Source of the DNA: Mesorhizobium silamurunense
GTDB lineage: Bacteria; Pseudomonadota; Alphaproteobacteria; Rhizobiales; Rhizobiaceae
Assembly (NCBI RefSeq): GCF_014843825.1
Contig: NZ_JHQR01000062.1
Location: 1-61,416, forward strand
Length of the DNA stretch: 61,416 nt
Direction: 5' to 3'
Shown: piece by piece, positions 32,195-40,276 of the stretch
Layout: each line of letters opens with the position of its first letter
Position numbering within the stretch: position 1 is the stretch's first letter
Made by a program: the position numbers and the translations under genes
The notes under the pieces: model-generated
Told to the model about the DNA's origin: nothing
Seen by the model: the letters and a program-made list of their open reading frames with translations, nothing else
Databases searched by the model: none

Positions 32195-33412
32195 TTGAAC
32201 CTCACCACCGAGCAGAAGAAAACCGTAGTCGCATCATTCCTGGGCTGGACGCTCGATGCTTTTGATTTCTTCCTTCTGACATTCCTGCTTACCGATATTG
32301 CCAGTGAATTCCAGACCGACGTCCCGGCAGTCTCCAAAGCACTGTTCCTGACGCTCGCCACGCGCTTCATCGGCGCGTTCTTCTTCGGCATGCTAGCCGA
32401 CAAATACGGCCGCAAGCCCATCCTGATGCTGAACATCGTCAGCTATTCGGTGATCGGGGCGCTGGCCGCTTTCTCGCCCAATCTCGGCATATTCCTGGCC
32501 CTGCGCGCGCTGTTCGGCATCGCCATGGGCGGCGAATGGGGCCTCGGCAGCTCGCTTGCCATGGAATCCATTCCGCCAAGCGCGCGCGGCATGGTCTCGG
32601 GCATCCTGCAATGCGGCTATCCCGCCGGCTATCCGCTCGCGGCGGTGGTCTACGGGCTGCTCTACGGGCAGACGATCGGCGACTTCACCATCGGCTGGCG
32701 CGCCATGTTCCTGCTGAGCTTCGTGCCGGCGCTGATCGTGCTCTTCATCCGCTCGCATGTCCCGGAATCGCCGGCATTCGTCGAAGGCCGAGCGCAGGCG
32801 CGGCCAGGCCTTCTCGAAACGCTGCGGCAGCACTGGGGCATCGCGGTCTATGCCGTCGTGCTGATGATGTTCTTCAACTTCTTCAGCCACGGCACGCAGG
32901 ACCTCTACCCGACCTTCCTGAAGAAGCAACACGGTTTCGATCCGCACACGGTGAGCTGGATCACCATCGTCGCCAATATCGGCGCCATTATCGGCGGTCT
33001 GGCCTTCGGCGCGCTGTCGGAAAAGATCGGCCGCGTCAACGCCATCACGATTGCCTGCGTGATCGCCTTGCCGACCATTCCGCTGTGGGCTTATTCGACC
33101 ACGCCCTTCATGCTGGCGCTCGGCGCGTTCGTCATGCAGGTAGCGGTGCAGGGCGCCTGGGGCGTGATCCCGGTGCATCTCAACGAGCTATCGCCGGGTA
33201 CCGTGCGGGCGACCTTGCCGGGCTTCATCTACCAGGCCGGCAATCTCGCCGCTTCCTATGGCGGTCCCTACCAGGCGGGTATCGCCGAAGCTCCCGGAGG
33301 CAGCTACGGCTACGCGCTGGCGTTGTTTGCCGGCGTTGTCGCCGTCTGCATCATCGTCGTCATCCGCTTCAGTCCGGAGAAGCGCGGCCAGGTGATGACC
33401 GTGTTTGGCTGA
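32195..33412 (+). CDS. MFS transporter, sialate/lactate:H+ symporter (SHS) type
   Basis: This 405-residue transporter has about 12 hydrophobic helices. The opening (VVASFLGWTLDAFDFFLL) and the loop motif GMLADKYGRKPILM are typical of the SHS family (NanT, Jen1-like), whose members carry sialate, lactate, pyruvate or other monocarboxylates with protons. The start is a TTG at 32195, chosen because AGGAGAG lies eight bases upstream and conservation begins there. An upstream ATG at 32099 would add 32 unrelated residues and overlap the Dabb gene. As the last gene of the block it may move an acidic intermediate or alternative substrate of the pathway. Confidence 0.88.
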   Translation: MNLTTEQKKTVVASFLGWTLDAFDFFLLTFLLTDIASEFQTDVPAVSKALFLTLATRFIGAFFFGMLADKYGRKPILMLNIVSYSVIGALAAFSPNLGIFLALRALFGIAMGGEWGLGSSLAMESIPPSARGMVSGILQCGYPAGYPLAAVVYGLLYGQTIGDFTIGWRAMFLLSFVPALIVLFIRSHVPESPAFVEGRAQARPGLLETLRQHWGIAVYAVVLMMFFNFFSHGTQDLYPTFLKKQHGFDPHTVSWITIVANIGAIIGGLAFGALSEKIGRVNAITIACVIALPTIPLWAYSTTPFMLALGAFVMQVAVQGAWGVIPVHLNELSPGTVRATLPGFIYQAGNLAASYGGPYQAGIAEAPGGSYGYALALFAGVVAVCIIVVIRFSPEKRGQVMTVFG

Positions 33413-33467
33413 TTTTTGTTTCTACGCAATTGCAGGAAAACCGCTCCACATTGTTCCTAGAATTGCT

Positions 33468-34313
33468 CTAACCCAGCCTGAGCGCCACGACGCCCGCGAC
33501 GATGCCCAGCGCGGCCGCGGCGCGCCAGGCGGTCATCTTCTCGCCCAGTGCCAGCACCGAGATCAGCATGGCGAACAGGATCGAGGTCTCGCGAAGCGAC
33601 GCAACCGAGGCGATCGGCGCCTTGGTCATCGCCCACATCACGATCCAGTAGGCGGCGCCGCTGAGCACCCCGGTGAAAAGCCCCGCCTTCCAGTCGCGCG
33701 CCAGCACGGGCAGCGACTGCGGCCCGCGAAAAGCGACGCACAGCACCAGCGCCCATGCCGCATCGCAAACGAATAGCCAGGCAGCGTAGCTGGTTGCGGT
33801 GGCGGCCAATCGCGCGCCGCTGCCGTCGGACAGCGTGTAGCTGGCGATGAAGATCGATGTGCCTAGCGCGAAGCCGACCGCGCGAAGATTGAACCGTTCG
33901 AGATGCACGCCGCCGCGAAATGACATCACCAGCGTGCCGGCTGACAGAAGCATGATGCCGAAAATGGCGAGCGGTGCCGGCACCTCTCCAACCAGGACGA
34001 TGCCGCCGATTGCGGCGAGCAGCGGCGCCGTGCCGCGCGCCAGCGGATAGGTCTGGGCGAAATCGCCAGCCTTGTAGGCGCCGATCAAAAAAGTCCGGTA
34101 GCCCATATGGAAGATCACCGAGGCGATGATGTAGGGCCACACTTCGGCCTTCGGCGCTTCGACGAAGGGAAGCGCGAACAGCGCCGCAAACCCCATGCCG
34201 AGCGTCATCAGCGTGATCGACAGGAAGCGGTCGAGATGCACCTTGACCAGCGCGTTCCAGATGGCATGCATGGCGGCCGCCGACAGCACCGCGAGGAAGA
34301 CGAGAAGCGTCAT
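33468..34313 (-). CDS. EamA-family (DMT) transporter
   Basis: This 281-residue integral membrane protein has ten predicted helices arranged as two EamA repeats. The first covers roughly residues 1-135 and the second 145-281, ending with the usual GEKMTAWRAAAALGIVAGVVALRLG. Drug/metabolite transporters of this type usually export amino acids or small metabolites. The substrate is unknown. It lies seven bases downstream of the endonuclease-family gene and is cotranscribed with it. It converges with the MFS gene across 55 bp without an obvious terminator. Confidence 0.9.
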   Translation of the reverse strand: MTLLVFLAVLSAAAMHAIWNALVKVHLDRFLSITLMTLGMGFAALFALPFVEAPKAEVWPYIIASVIFHMGYRTFLIGAYKAGDFAQTYPLARGTAPLLAAIGGIVLVGEVPAPLAIFGIMLLSAGTLVMSFRGGVHLERFNLRAVGFALGTSIFIASYTLSDGSGARLAATATSYAAWLFVCDAAWALVLCVAFRGPQSLPVLARDWKAGLFTGVLSGAAYWIVMWAMTKAPIASVASLRETSILFAMLISVLALGEKMTAWRAAAALGIVAGVVALRLG

Positions 34314-34320
34314 GCCCGCC

Positions 34321-35238
34321 TCACCTGCCCGCGAAGCCTGAGGCTATGCCCGGCGTTTCCAGGTCAATGTCGACCCTGAGCGGGAAATGGTCGGAAGCCA
34401 CCTCGCCGATGTCGGCGCTCACCCAACGCACCCGTGCGGCCAGCATGCCGCCGACGAAGCAATGGTCGAGCCGTCGTTTCGCCAGCCTGCCGTCGATGAT
34501 CTTCTCGTGCGTATGGAAGTCCGGCCCGGGCTCGCTGGCGACTGAAGCGGCATCGACAAATCCGTCGATATAGGCGGCGCCGCGATGATAAGGCGCGCTG
34601 CCCACGATGCGCCGGTACTCCGCGCTTCCCGGCTCCATGTTGAAATCGCCGAGCCAAATCGCCGCCAGCGGGTTTTCCGGTTCGGGCTCGCCGTTGCTCC
34701 AGTTGTGCTGCGGCTCGTCGTCGGCACCGCTCCACGGGCCGCCCTCGGATGGCGCGCGACGATGCTCTGCAAGCAGATAGTCGATCTGTTCCAGCCGCTC
34801 CTCGGCCGCGATATGCGCAAGATGCAGCGAGAAGACCCGCACCGGCCCCGCCGGCGTGCGGATCATGCATTCGAGCGCCGCGTTGCGGGTGTTGAGCGGC
34901 TTGAGCGTGCGCCGCAGCGGCAGCGCATGCAGCCGCGACCAGACGATCGGCAGCCTCGACAGCACCATCGTGCCGAACTGCCGCCGGCGGTTCACGACGC
35001 GGCCGTCGCGCTTTTCGCTGGCGTCCATGTCGAAGGCCGGGCCATAGACCCAGTAATAGTCGGGCAGCAGCTGCGACAGCATTTCCGGCTGGTCGTCCTC
35101 GTTGGTGCGCTGCCATTGGCGCTCCACCTCCTGCAGGGCGATGATGTCGGCGCCGTCGACAAGGCGCGCCGCGCGCGCGAGGTCATAGCGGCCGTCGCTG
35201 CCGAACCCATACTGGATGTTGTAGCTGACCAGCTTCAT
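34321..35238 (-). CDS. Endonuclease/exonuclease/phosphatase family protein
   Basis: This 305-residue metal-dependent phosphodiesterase has the EEP fold. Conserved residues are Asn in SYNIQYGFG, the metal Glu in IALQEVERQW, His in FSLHLAHIA, Asp/Asn in WLGDFNMEPG and the terminal Asp-His in ASDHFPLRVDID. The fold includes DNases, sphingomyelinases and inositol phosphatases. There is no signal peptide, so it is probably cytoplasmic. A cytosolic phosphodiesterase of unknown substrate is the safe call. It is first in a two-gene unit with the EamA transporter. Confidence 0.9.
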   Translation of the reverse strand: MKLVSYNIQYGFGSDGRYDLARAARLVDGADIIALQEVERQWQRTNEDDQPEMLSQLLPDYYWVYGPAFDMDASEKRDGRVVNRRRQFGTMVLSRLPIVWSRLHALPLRRTLKPLNTRNAALECMIRTPAGPVRVFSLHLAHIAAEERLEQIDYLLAEHRRAPSEGGPWSGADDEPQHNWSNGEPEPENPLAAIWLGDFNMEPGSAEYRRIVGSAPYHRGAAYIDGFVDAASVASEPGPDFHTHEKIIDGRLAKRRLDHCFVGGMLAARVRWVSADIGEVASDHFPLRVDIDLETPGIASGFAGR

Positions 35239-35344
35239 CGATTAACCGGCTGAATATCTCGCCACGCCAGTACCGCCTCGGCTATCTCGTTGCAATGGAC
35301 CGCGGCGGCGCGCGGAATAGGCCAACTAGTCCCGCGCCGTCCGG

Positions 35345-35482
35345 CTGTGTTGAGATTCAGGTCAGGCCGAGCCGAAAATGGTGGCTTCCGAGAACCGGAG
35401 CGGAGCGTACTGTAAGTACGTGAGCACCGGAAGCGCAGGATGCCGCTATTTGCAGGCCGGCCTCACCTGAATATCAGCACAG
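35345..35482. repeat. Rhizobial intergenic palindromic element
   Basis: The ends CTGTGTTGAGATTCAGGT (35345-35362) and ACCTGAATATCAGCACAG (35465-35482) are inverted repeats matching at 16 of 18 positions. Inside is a perfect small hairpin CGTACT-GTA-AGTACG and further partial symmetry (CAGGCCGAGCC against GGCCGGCCTC). The element of about 138 bp ends one base before the antiporter stop codon. It has the structure of RIME-type mosaic elements or a non-autonomous MITE. On the minus strand its fold could end antiporter transcription. Confidence 0.75.
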
Positions 35483-35483
35483 C

Positions 35484-37034
35484 CTAGGTGGTGAGCGATT
35501 GAAACCGCCCGGCCGGAGACGCGGCCAGTTCCGACCAGTCGATTTCCTCCTCCAGGCGGTGATAGGCCTCGTCGCCGATCGTGCCGTTGCGGCGCAGTTC
35601 CTCCAGCGTGTCTCGCTGGCGGTTGATGGCATAGAGGCGCAGCCGATCGTATTCGGTCGCCGCCTGCGCGTCCTCCGGATTCTCGGCGACCAGACGCTGG
35701 GCCTCGTATTGCTCGCGCACGACCGCGGCCGCGGCCGACGTCTTGCGGCTCAACACATCGAGCGCGGCCTGCATGACGGCGACGCGCGCCTGCGCCACCT
35801 CGCGGTCGATCGTCGTGTCCCGTTCGAAATTGAGCAGGCGCAGCAGCGGCTTCAGGCTCATGCCCTGCAGCACCAGCGTGCCGAGCACGACAGCGAAGGC
35901 CGCGAGCACGATCGGATCACGGCCGGGGAAGCCGGCCGGCAAGGCAACGGCCGCGACTAGCGTCACCAGCCCGCGCATGCCGCACCAGCCGACGAGCACG
36001 GCGCCGCGAAAGGTCGGCGCGTCCCGCCTTTGCTCTTCGCTGTCGAAGCGGGCGAGCCGTCGCATGATCGCAACATAACCCAACACCCAGACGAGACGCG
36101 CCACGATGACGACGGCCAGCACCGTCGCGGCGAAGAGAAATGCATTGCCATGCCCTTCGCCGGAGAGCCGGCCGACGATCGACCGTGCCTGCAGGCCCAT
36201 CAGCACGAAAGCCAGCACGTTGAGCACGAACACCGCCGACTCCCAGACCGAATAGGTGCTGACGCGGCGCCTCGCCGACATGCGGCGCGGCGCGGTGCGC
36301 GCGATGGTGATGGCATAGACGACGATGGTGATGATGGCGGAAAGCCCGATCCTGTCGGCGATGATCCAGACGGCGAAGGTTCCGGCGAACTGCACCACCG
36401 TGCTGCTTGCGGCATCCTCGATGCGTGTGAGCGTCAGCAGCGAGATGCGGCCGAACAGATAGCCGGCGGCAACGCTGCCAATCGTCGACAAAAGAACCAC
36501 GGGCACCGCGTCCTTCAGCATGACCGAGCCGATGGCGGCCGAAACCGCGATCCGGTAGATCAGCAGCGCCGTGGCGTCGTTGAGCAGGCTCTCGCCCTGC
36601 AGGATGGCGGTCAAGCGATGCGGCACCTTGAACTGGCCGAGCACGGCGCTCGCCGCCACCGCGTCCGGCGGCGCGACGATGGCGCCGAGCGCGATCGCCG
36701 CCGCGATCGGCAGGCCGGCCATCTTCCAGCCGACGAAGGCGACGACCACGGTGGTGAAGGCGACGGCGCCCAGCGCCAGCAGCGCCAGCGACAGCCGGTA
36801 GCGCTTCAGGTCGCGCAACGAGGTGTCATAGGCGGCATCGAGAAGCACCGGCGCAATGAACAGCGCCAGCGCCAGTTCCGGATCGATCTCGATCGTTGGA
36901 GCGCCAGGCAGAAAGGCAATCCCGGCGCCCGCCAGCGCCAGCAGCGAGGGATACGGAACCTCCAGCCAGCGCGACACTGCTGTCAGCGCGACGGCGATCA
37001 GAAGCAGGACAAGGGTGAGCTCGAAAAGCGCCAT
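35484..37034 (-). CDS. Na+/H+ antiporter (CPA1/NhaP-like)
   Basis: This 516-residue cation:proton antiporter has 12-13 hydrophobic helices. The ion-site motif is GAIVAPPDAVAASAVLG near residue 120, with LLNDATALLIYR following, as in NhaP and NHE-type CPA1 proteins. A cytoplasmic C-terminal tail of about 110 residues (from LNFERDTTIDRE), rich in charged and coiled-coil-like sequence, resembles the regulatory tail of YjcE/NhaP proteins. It exchanges Na+ or K+ for H+ in pH and salt homeostasis. It is monocistronic, with repeats on both sides (35345-35482 and 37175-37347). Confidence 0.92.
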   Translation of the reverse strand: MALFELTLVLLLIAVALTAVSRWLEVPYPSLLALAGAGIAFLPGAPTIEIDPELALALFIAPVLLDAAYDTSLRDLKRYRLSLALLALGAVAFTTVVVAFVGWKMAGLPIAAAIALGAIVAPPDAVAASAVLGQFKVPHRLTAILQGESLLNDATALLIYRIAVSAAIGSVMLKDAVPVVLLSTIGSVAAGYLFGRISLLTLTRIEDAASSTVVQFAGTFAVWIIADRIGLSAIITIVVYAITIARTAPRRMSARRRVSTYSVWESAVFVLNVLAFVLMGLQARSIVGRLSGEGHGNAFLFAATVLAVVIVARLVWVLGYVAIMRRLARFDSEEQRRDAPTFRGAVLVGWCGMRGLVTLVAAVALPAGFPGRDPIVLAAFAVVLGTLVLQGMSLKPLLRLLNFERDTTIDREVAQARVAVMQAALDVLSRKTSAAAAVVREQYEAQRLVAENPEDAQAATEYDRLRLYAINRQRDTLEELRRNGTIGDEAYHRLEEEIDWSELAASPAGRFQSLTT

Positions 37035-37433
37035 GGTTCATCGTAGCGGCGAAGCAAGGTTGTTGGCAGTACCTTGAGACAAGATGCTGTTAATTGTCGG
37101 CGCCTTGGCCTGCCTGGAAAGAGCGTAGGCGAACAGCTTCGACTGGGGATTTCAAAGCTACCGCTCAGGTCGGTGCCGCCCCTCATTGCCCTGCCGGGCA
37201 TTTCTCCTCGTATAGTGACGGGGCGAAAGACGCCGTCACCGATGGTTTCGCCAATTGTCGCCGTTGCAGAATGAGGCGCCGGCGGTCGGCCCCCTTCTCC
37301 CCGTCACTATGCGGGGAGAAGGTGCCGGCAGGCGGAAGAGGGGCGGCGCCGACGTTTGATCGGCATCGAAGGGTCGACAACCGGGATTCACCGTTCAGCG
37401 CACCGGAGATCGCTGTGAAACGATGCTCGCTTC
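37035..37433. other. Intergenic region dominated by an inverted repeat
   Basis: This 399-bp region holds no gene. It contains the long inverted repeat described at 37175-37347, and the remainder shows no clear promoter or gene signal. The antiporter promoter must lie close to 37035-37150, where GC is slightly lower. Confidence 0.6.
37175..37347. repeat. Long inverted repeat (MITE-like)
   Basis: A segment beginning GCCGCCCCTC and ending near GTGACGGGGCGAA (37175-37227) recurs in inverted orientation at 37288-37347, where the complement reads GCCGCCCCTCTTCCGCC... to ...GTGACGGGGAGAAGG. The arms are about 50-60 bp and diverged, and they are separated by about 60 bp. The core phrase CTTCTCCCCG...TAGTGACGGGGAGAAG is, as I recall, a very common dispersed sequence in Mesorhizobium genomes. 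Confidence 0.7.
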
Positions 37434-38498
37434 CTAGTGCAGGACCAACATATCGCCTGACGAGAACGAGATATCCGCCTTCTCGCCGACGGCGGGCGGC
37501 GGCGTCGCGGAGTTGTTGAAGGTGTCGAGCGACACCGTGTTGCCGCCGATGCCGACGCGTACCCGGATCACCGAGCCGAGGAAATGCACCTCGGCGATCT
37601 CGCCCGACAGGCTGGTGTCGTGGCCGGGCTGGCGCGCCAGCGAGATCGCTTCGGGCCTGAGCGCCAGCGACAGCGTGTCGCCGGACTTCGAGCCGTTGAG
37701 CTTGCCCTTGAGCGAAACTTCCTGGGCGTTGACCTGCACCTTGCCCGAGGCGGGGTCGGTGACCTTGCCCTCCAGCACGTTGAGCGTGCCGACGAAATTG
37801 GCGACGAACTTCGTCGCCGGCCGGTTGTAGATCTCGAACGGCGTGCCGACCTGCTCAGCCTTGCCGCCATACATCACCGCGATCCGGTCGGAGATCGACA
37901 GCGCCTCTTCCTGGTCGTGCGTGACGAAGATGGTGGTGATGCCGAGCTTCTTCTGTATCGAACGGATTTCCTCGCGCAGCGACACGCGCACTTTGGCATC
38001 GAGCGCCGACAGCGGCTCGTCGAGCAGCAAAAGCTTCGGCTTCGGCGCGATCGCGCGCGCCAGCGCGATACGCTGCTGCTGGCCGCCGGAGAGCTGGTAG
38101 GGGTAGCGATCGGCCATCTGCGGCAGCTTGATGATGTCGAGCATCTCCGCGACGCGGGAATCGATGGCCGCCTTGGCCATGCCCGCCACCTTCAGCCCGA
38201 ACCCGATATTCTGCGCCACCGTCAGGTTGGGAAACAGCGCATACGCCTGGAACACCATGCCGACATTGCGCTGGTTCGGCTTCAGCCTGGTGATATCCTT
38301 GCCGCCGACGACGATCTTGCCGGCCGAGGGCTCCTCGAAGCCGGCCACCATGCGCAGCACCGTCGTCTTGCCGCAGCCGGACGGGCCGAGGAAGGAGACG
38401 AATTCGCCCGGCGCGACATCGAGGTTGAAATCCTCAACCACGGTGGTGGCTCCGAAGGACTTTCGCACATGCTGGATGGAGAGGAACGGCTCGGCCAT
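37434..38498 (-). CDS. ABC transporter ATP-binding protein (PotA/FbpC type)
   Basis: This 354-residue ATPase has Walker A GPSGCGKTT near residue 38, signature LSGGQQQRIALARA, Walker B LLLLDEPLSALDAK, the switch His in VTHDQEEAL and a C-terminal TOBE domain from about residue 275. It energises uptake through the two permeases upstream. The family handles spermidine/putrescine, Fe3+, thiamine or phosphonates. The order on the minus strand is binding protein, permease, permease, ATPase, with 14 bases between the last permease and this gene. Confidence 0.93.
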   Translation of the reverse strand: MAEPFLSIQHVRKSFGATTVVEDFNLDVAPGEFVSFLGPSGCGKTTVLRMVAGFEEPSAGKIVVGGKDITRLKPNQRNVGMVFQAYALFPNLTVAQNIGFGLKVAGMAKAAIDSRVAEMLDIIKLPQMADRYPYQLSGGQQQRIALARAIAPKPKLLLLDEPLSALDAKVRVSLREEIRSIQKKLGITTIFVTHDQEEALSISDRIAVMYGGKAEQVGTPFEIYNRPATKFVANFVGTLNVLEGKVTDPASGKVQVNAQEVSLKGKLNGSKSGDTLSLALRPEAISLARQPGHDTSLSGEIAEVHFLGSVIRVRVGIGGNTVSLDTFNNSATPPPAVGEKADISFSSGDMLVLH

Positions 38499-38512
38499 GG
38501 CTTTTCTTTCGC

Positions 38513-39304
38513 TCAGTTCGGTCGGTTCGCCGATTTCGGCGCGAAGCGGGATAGGATCTGGATCAGGGACATGCAGCCCCAGGTAATGGCGAAGGCGATA
38601 ATGGCCAGCGCCGCCGGCTCATAGGCACGGTTGGCGCCGATATTCTGCAGATACGGACCGAACGCCGGCCGGTTGAGCAGGCTGGCCATGGTGAACTCGC
38701 CGATGACGATAGCGAAGGTGAGGAAGGCGCCCGACAGCACCGCGATGAGAACATTGGGCAGGATGACGCGGGTGATGATCGTGGACCAGCCGGCACCCAG
38801 GATCTGCGCCGCTTCCGTCAGCGTCCGCACGTCGATGGTGCGAAGACCTGTATCCACTGCGCGATACATATAGGGCAGCGACAGCGTCGCGTAGCCGATC
38901 ACCAGCAGAGCGTTGGTGGCCGTATCGTTTGCCAGGAACGGCAGCGGCGAATTCGACCCATACATCCTGATATAGCCGAAGACGATGACGATCGCCGGTA
39001 TGACCAGCGGCAGCAGCGTGATGAACTCGACAAGCGGCCTGATTTGCGGCAGCCGCAGCCGAATCCAATAGGCCGCCGGCACCACCACCAGCACACCGAG
39101 GATGATGGTGAAAATTGCGGCAACCACCGAATACATGAAGGTCGCCTGGAAGCGCGGGTCTCCAAGCACGATCTGATAGGCGTCGAACGAATAGGCGCCG
39201 CGACGCATGCGCATGGAAAATTCCACTGTCGCGATCAGCGGGATGAAGAAATAGGCCGCGCCGAGGATGAAGACGACCCAGGCCCAGAATCTCCCGGTCT
39301 TCAT
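38513..39304 (-). CDS. ABC transporter permease (PotC-like)
   Basis: This 263-residue inner-membrane permease has six hydrophobic segments and a cytoplasmic EAA-like loop TEAAQILGAGWSTIITRVILPNV. The start at 39304 (MKTGRFWAWV) has GGAGAGG upstream and overlaps the stop of the preceding permease by four bases. A much longer open frame exists upstream in the same phase, but it is the shadow of the first permease. It forms the channel with the 39301-40215 product. Confidence 0.92.
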   Translation of the reverse strand: MKTGRFWAWVVFILGAAYFFIPLIATVEFSMRMRRGAYSFDAYQIVLGDPRFQATFMYSVVAAIFTIILGVLVVVPAAYWIRLRLPQIRPLVEFITLLPLVIPAIVIVFGYIRMYGSNSPLPFLANDTATNALLVIGYATLSLPYMYRAVDTGLRTIDVRTLTEAAQILGAGWSTIITRVILPNVLIAVLSGAFLTFAIVIGEFTMASLLNRPAFGPYLQNIGANRAYEPAALAIIAFAITWGCMSLIQILSRFAPKSANRPN

Positions 39305-40215
39305 TTCAGCCACCTCTCCGAGCGTGTTCGGAACCAGATGTAAAAGACATTGGCCAGGCCGGTGATAACGATCATGCCGAAGGCGATCGCATAGCCGAGA
39401 TGGGCGTTGTGCAGCACGTCGCCGCGAATCTGCGCATAGAGCAGGATCGGCACGATGTTGAGCGAGGAGCCGGTCAGCGCATAGGCGGTGGCAATCGCCC
39501 CGAAGGCGTTGGCGAACAGGAGGATAACTGTGCCGAGAAAGCTCGGCCAAATCACCGGGATGACGACCATTCGCCAGTATTGCGCCGTGGTGGCGCCAAG
39601 CGTCGCGGCGGCCTCGCCCCATTCCTTCTTTAGCCCGTCGATCGCCGGCACGATGATGACCACCATCAACGGGATCTGGAAATAAACATAGGTCAGCGTG
39701 AGGCCCCAGAACGACAGGATGTTGAAGCCATGCGCGTAGATGTTGAGGCCAAACAGGGTGTTCAGGATCACCGTAGCGAGACCGAGTCGGCCAAGCGTGG
39801 CGAGGAAAGCAAAGGCCAGAGGGACGCCGGCAAAATTGGAGGCTACCCCGGAAAAAGTCAGCGTCGCCGAACGTATCCAATTGGGTAGGCCGCCACGCAC
39901 GATCGCGATGGCGATGGCGAGGCCGGCAAATGCTCCGATGAGCGCCGATGCCAGGCTGACCTTGATCGAGATCCAGTAGGCGGCAACGATATTTGGCTCC
40001 GACAGAGCGATGAGATTTTCCAGCGTGAACTCACCAGCCTCGTTCTGGAACGCGCCCAGCATCAGGTAGAGCGTGGGCAGGATAAGAAACATGACTGCGA
40101 AGATGAAGAAGGGTGCAACGCCGATCCATTGCGTCGGCAGCCGCAACGCGCGCGCTTCGCTGGGCGGCGCGGTCTTTCCCGCAATGGCCTGGTTGGGGAA
40201 CGAGACATCGGTCAT
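39301..40215 (-). CDS. ABC transporter permease (PotB-like)
   Basis: This 304-residue permease has a hydrophilic N-terminus of about 30 residues, then six hydrophobic segments, and an EAA-like loop GEAAATLGATTAQYWRMVVIPVI. It is the partner of the following permease (ATGA overlap). It starts 61 bases after the binding-protein stop, with a very stable hairpin in that gap. Confidence 0.92.
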   Translation of the reverse strand: MTDVSFPNQAIAGKTAPPSEARALRLPTQWIGVAPFFIFAVMFLILPTLYLMLGAFQNEAGEFTLENLIALSEPNIVAAYWISIKVSLASALIGAFAGLAIAIAIVRGGLPNWIRSATLTFSGVASNFAGVPLAFAFLATLGRLGLATVILNTLFGLNIYAHGFNILSFWGLTLTYVYFQIPLMVVIIVPAIDGLKKEWGEAAATLGATTAQYWRMVVIPVIWPSFLGTVILLFANAFGAIATAYALTGSSLNIVPILLYAQIRGDVLHNAHLGYAIAFGMIVITGLANVFYIWFRTRSERWLK

Positions 40216-40240
40216 GCGCCGGCTACCGTCCGTGAGAAGA

Positions 40241-40264
40241 GCCGGGCGGCCAGAGCCGCCCGGC
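40241..40264 (-). other. Strong hairpin after the second binding-protein gene
   Basis: A perfect 10-bp stem GCCGGGCGGC/GCCGCCCGGC with a CAGA-type 4-base loop lies 12 bases after the binding-protein stop and before the permease start. No T-run is present. Its role is probably message stabilisation or partial termination favouring the binding protein, as for the hairpin at 24709-24730. Confidence 0.65.
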
Positions 40265-40276
40265 CGTATCCTTCTG

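Noticed and set aside
37288..37347. Possible CRISPR or tandem repeat array
   Set aside because: Only two copies in inverted, not direct, orientation, with no regular spacers and no cas genes.
38513..39880. Long form (455 residues) of the PotC-like permease
   Set aside because: The first 190 residues are an out-of-frame reading of the preceding permease. GGAGAGG precedes ATG 39304 and the ATGA overlap supports the short form.
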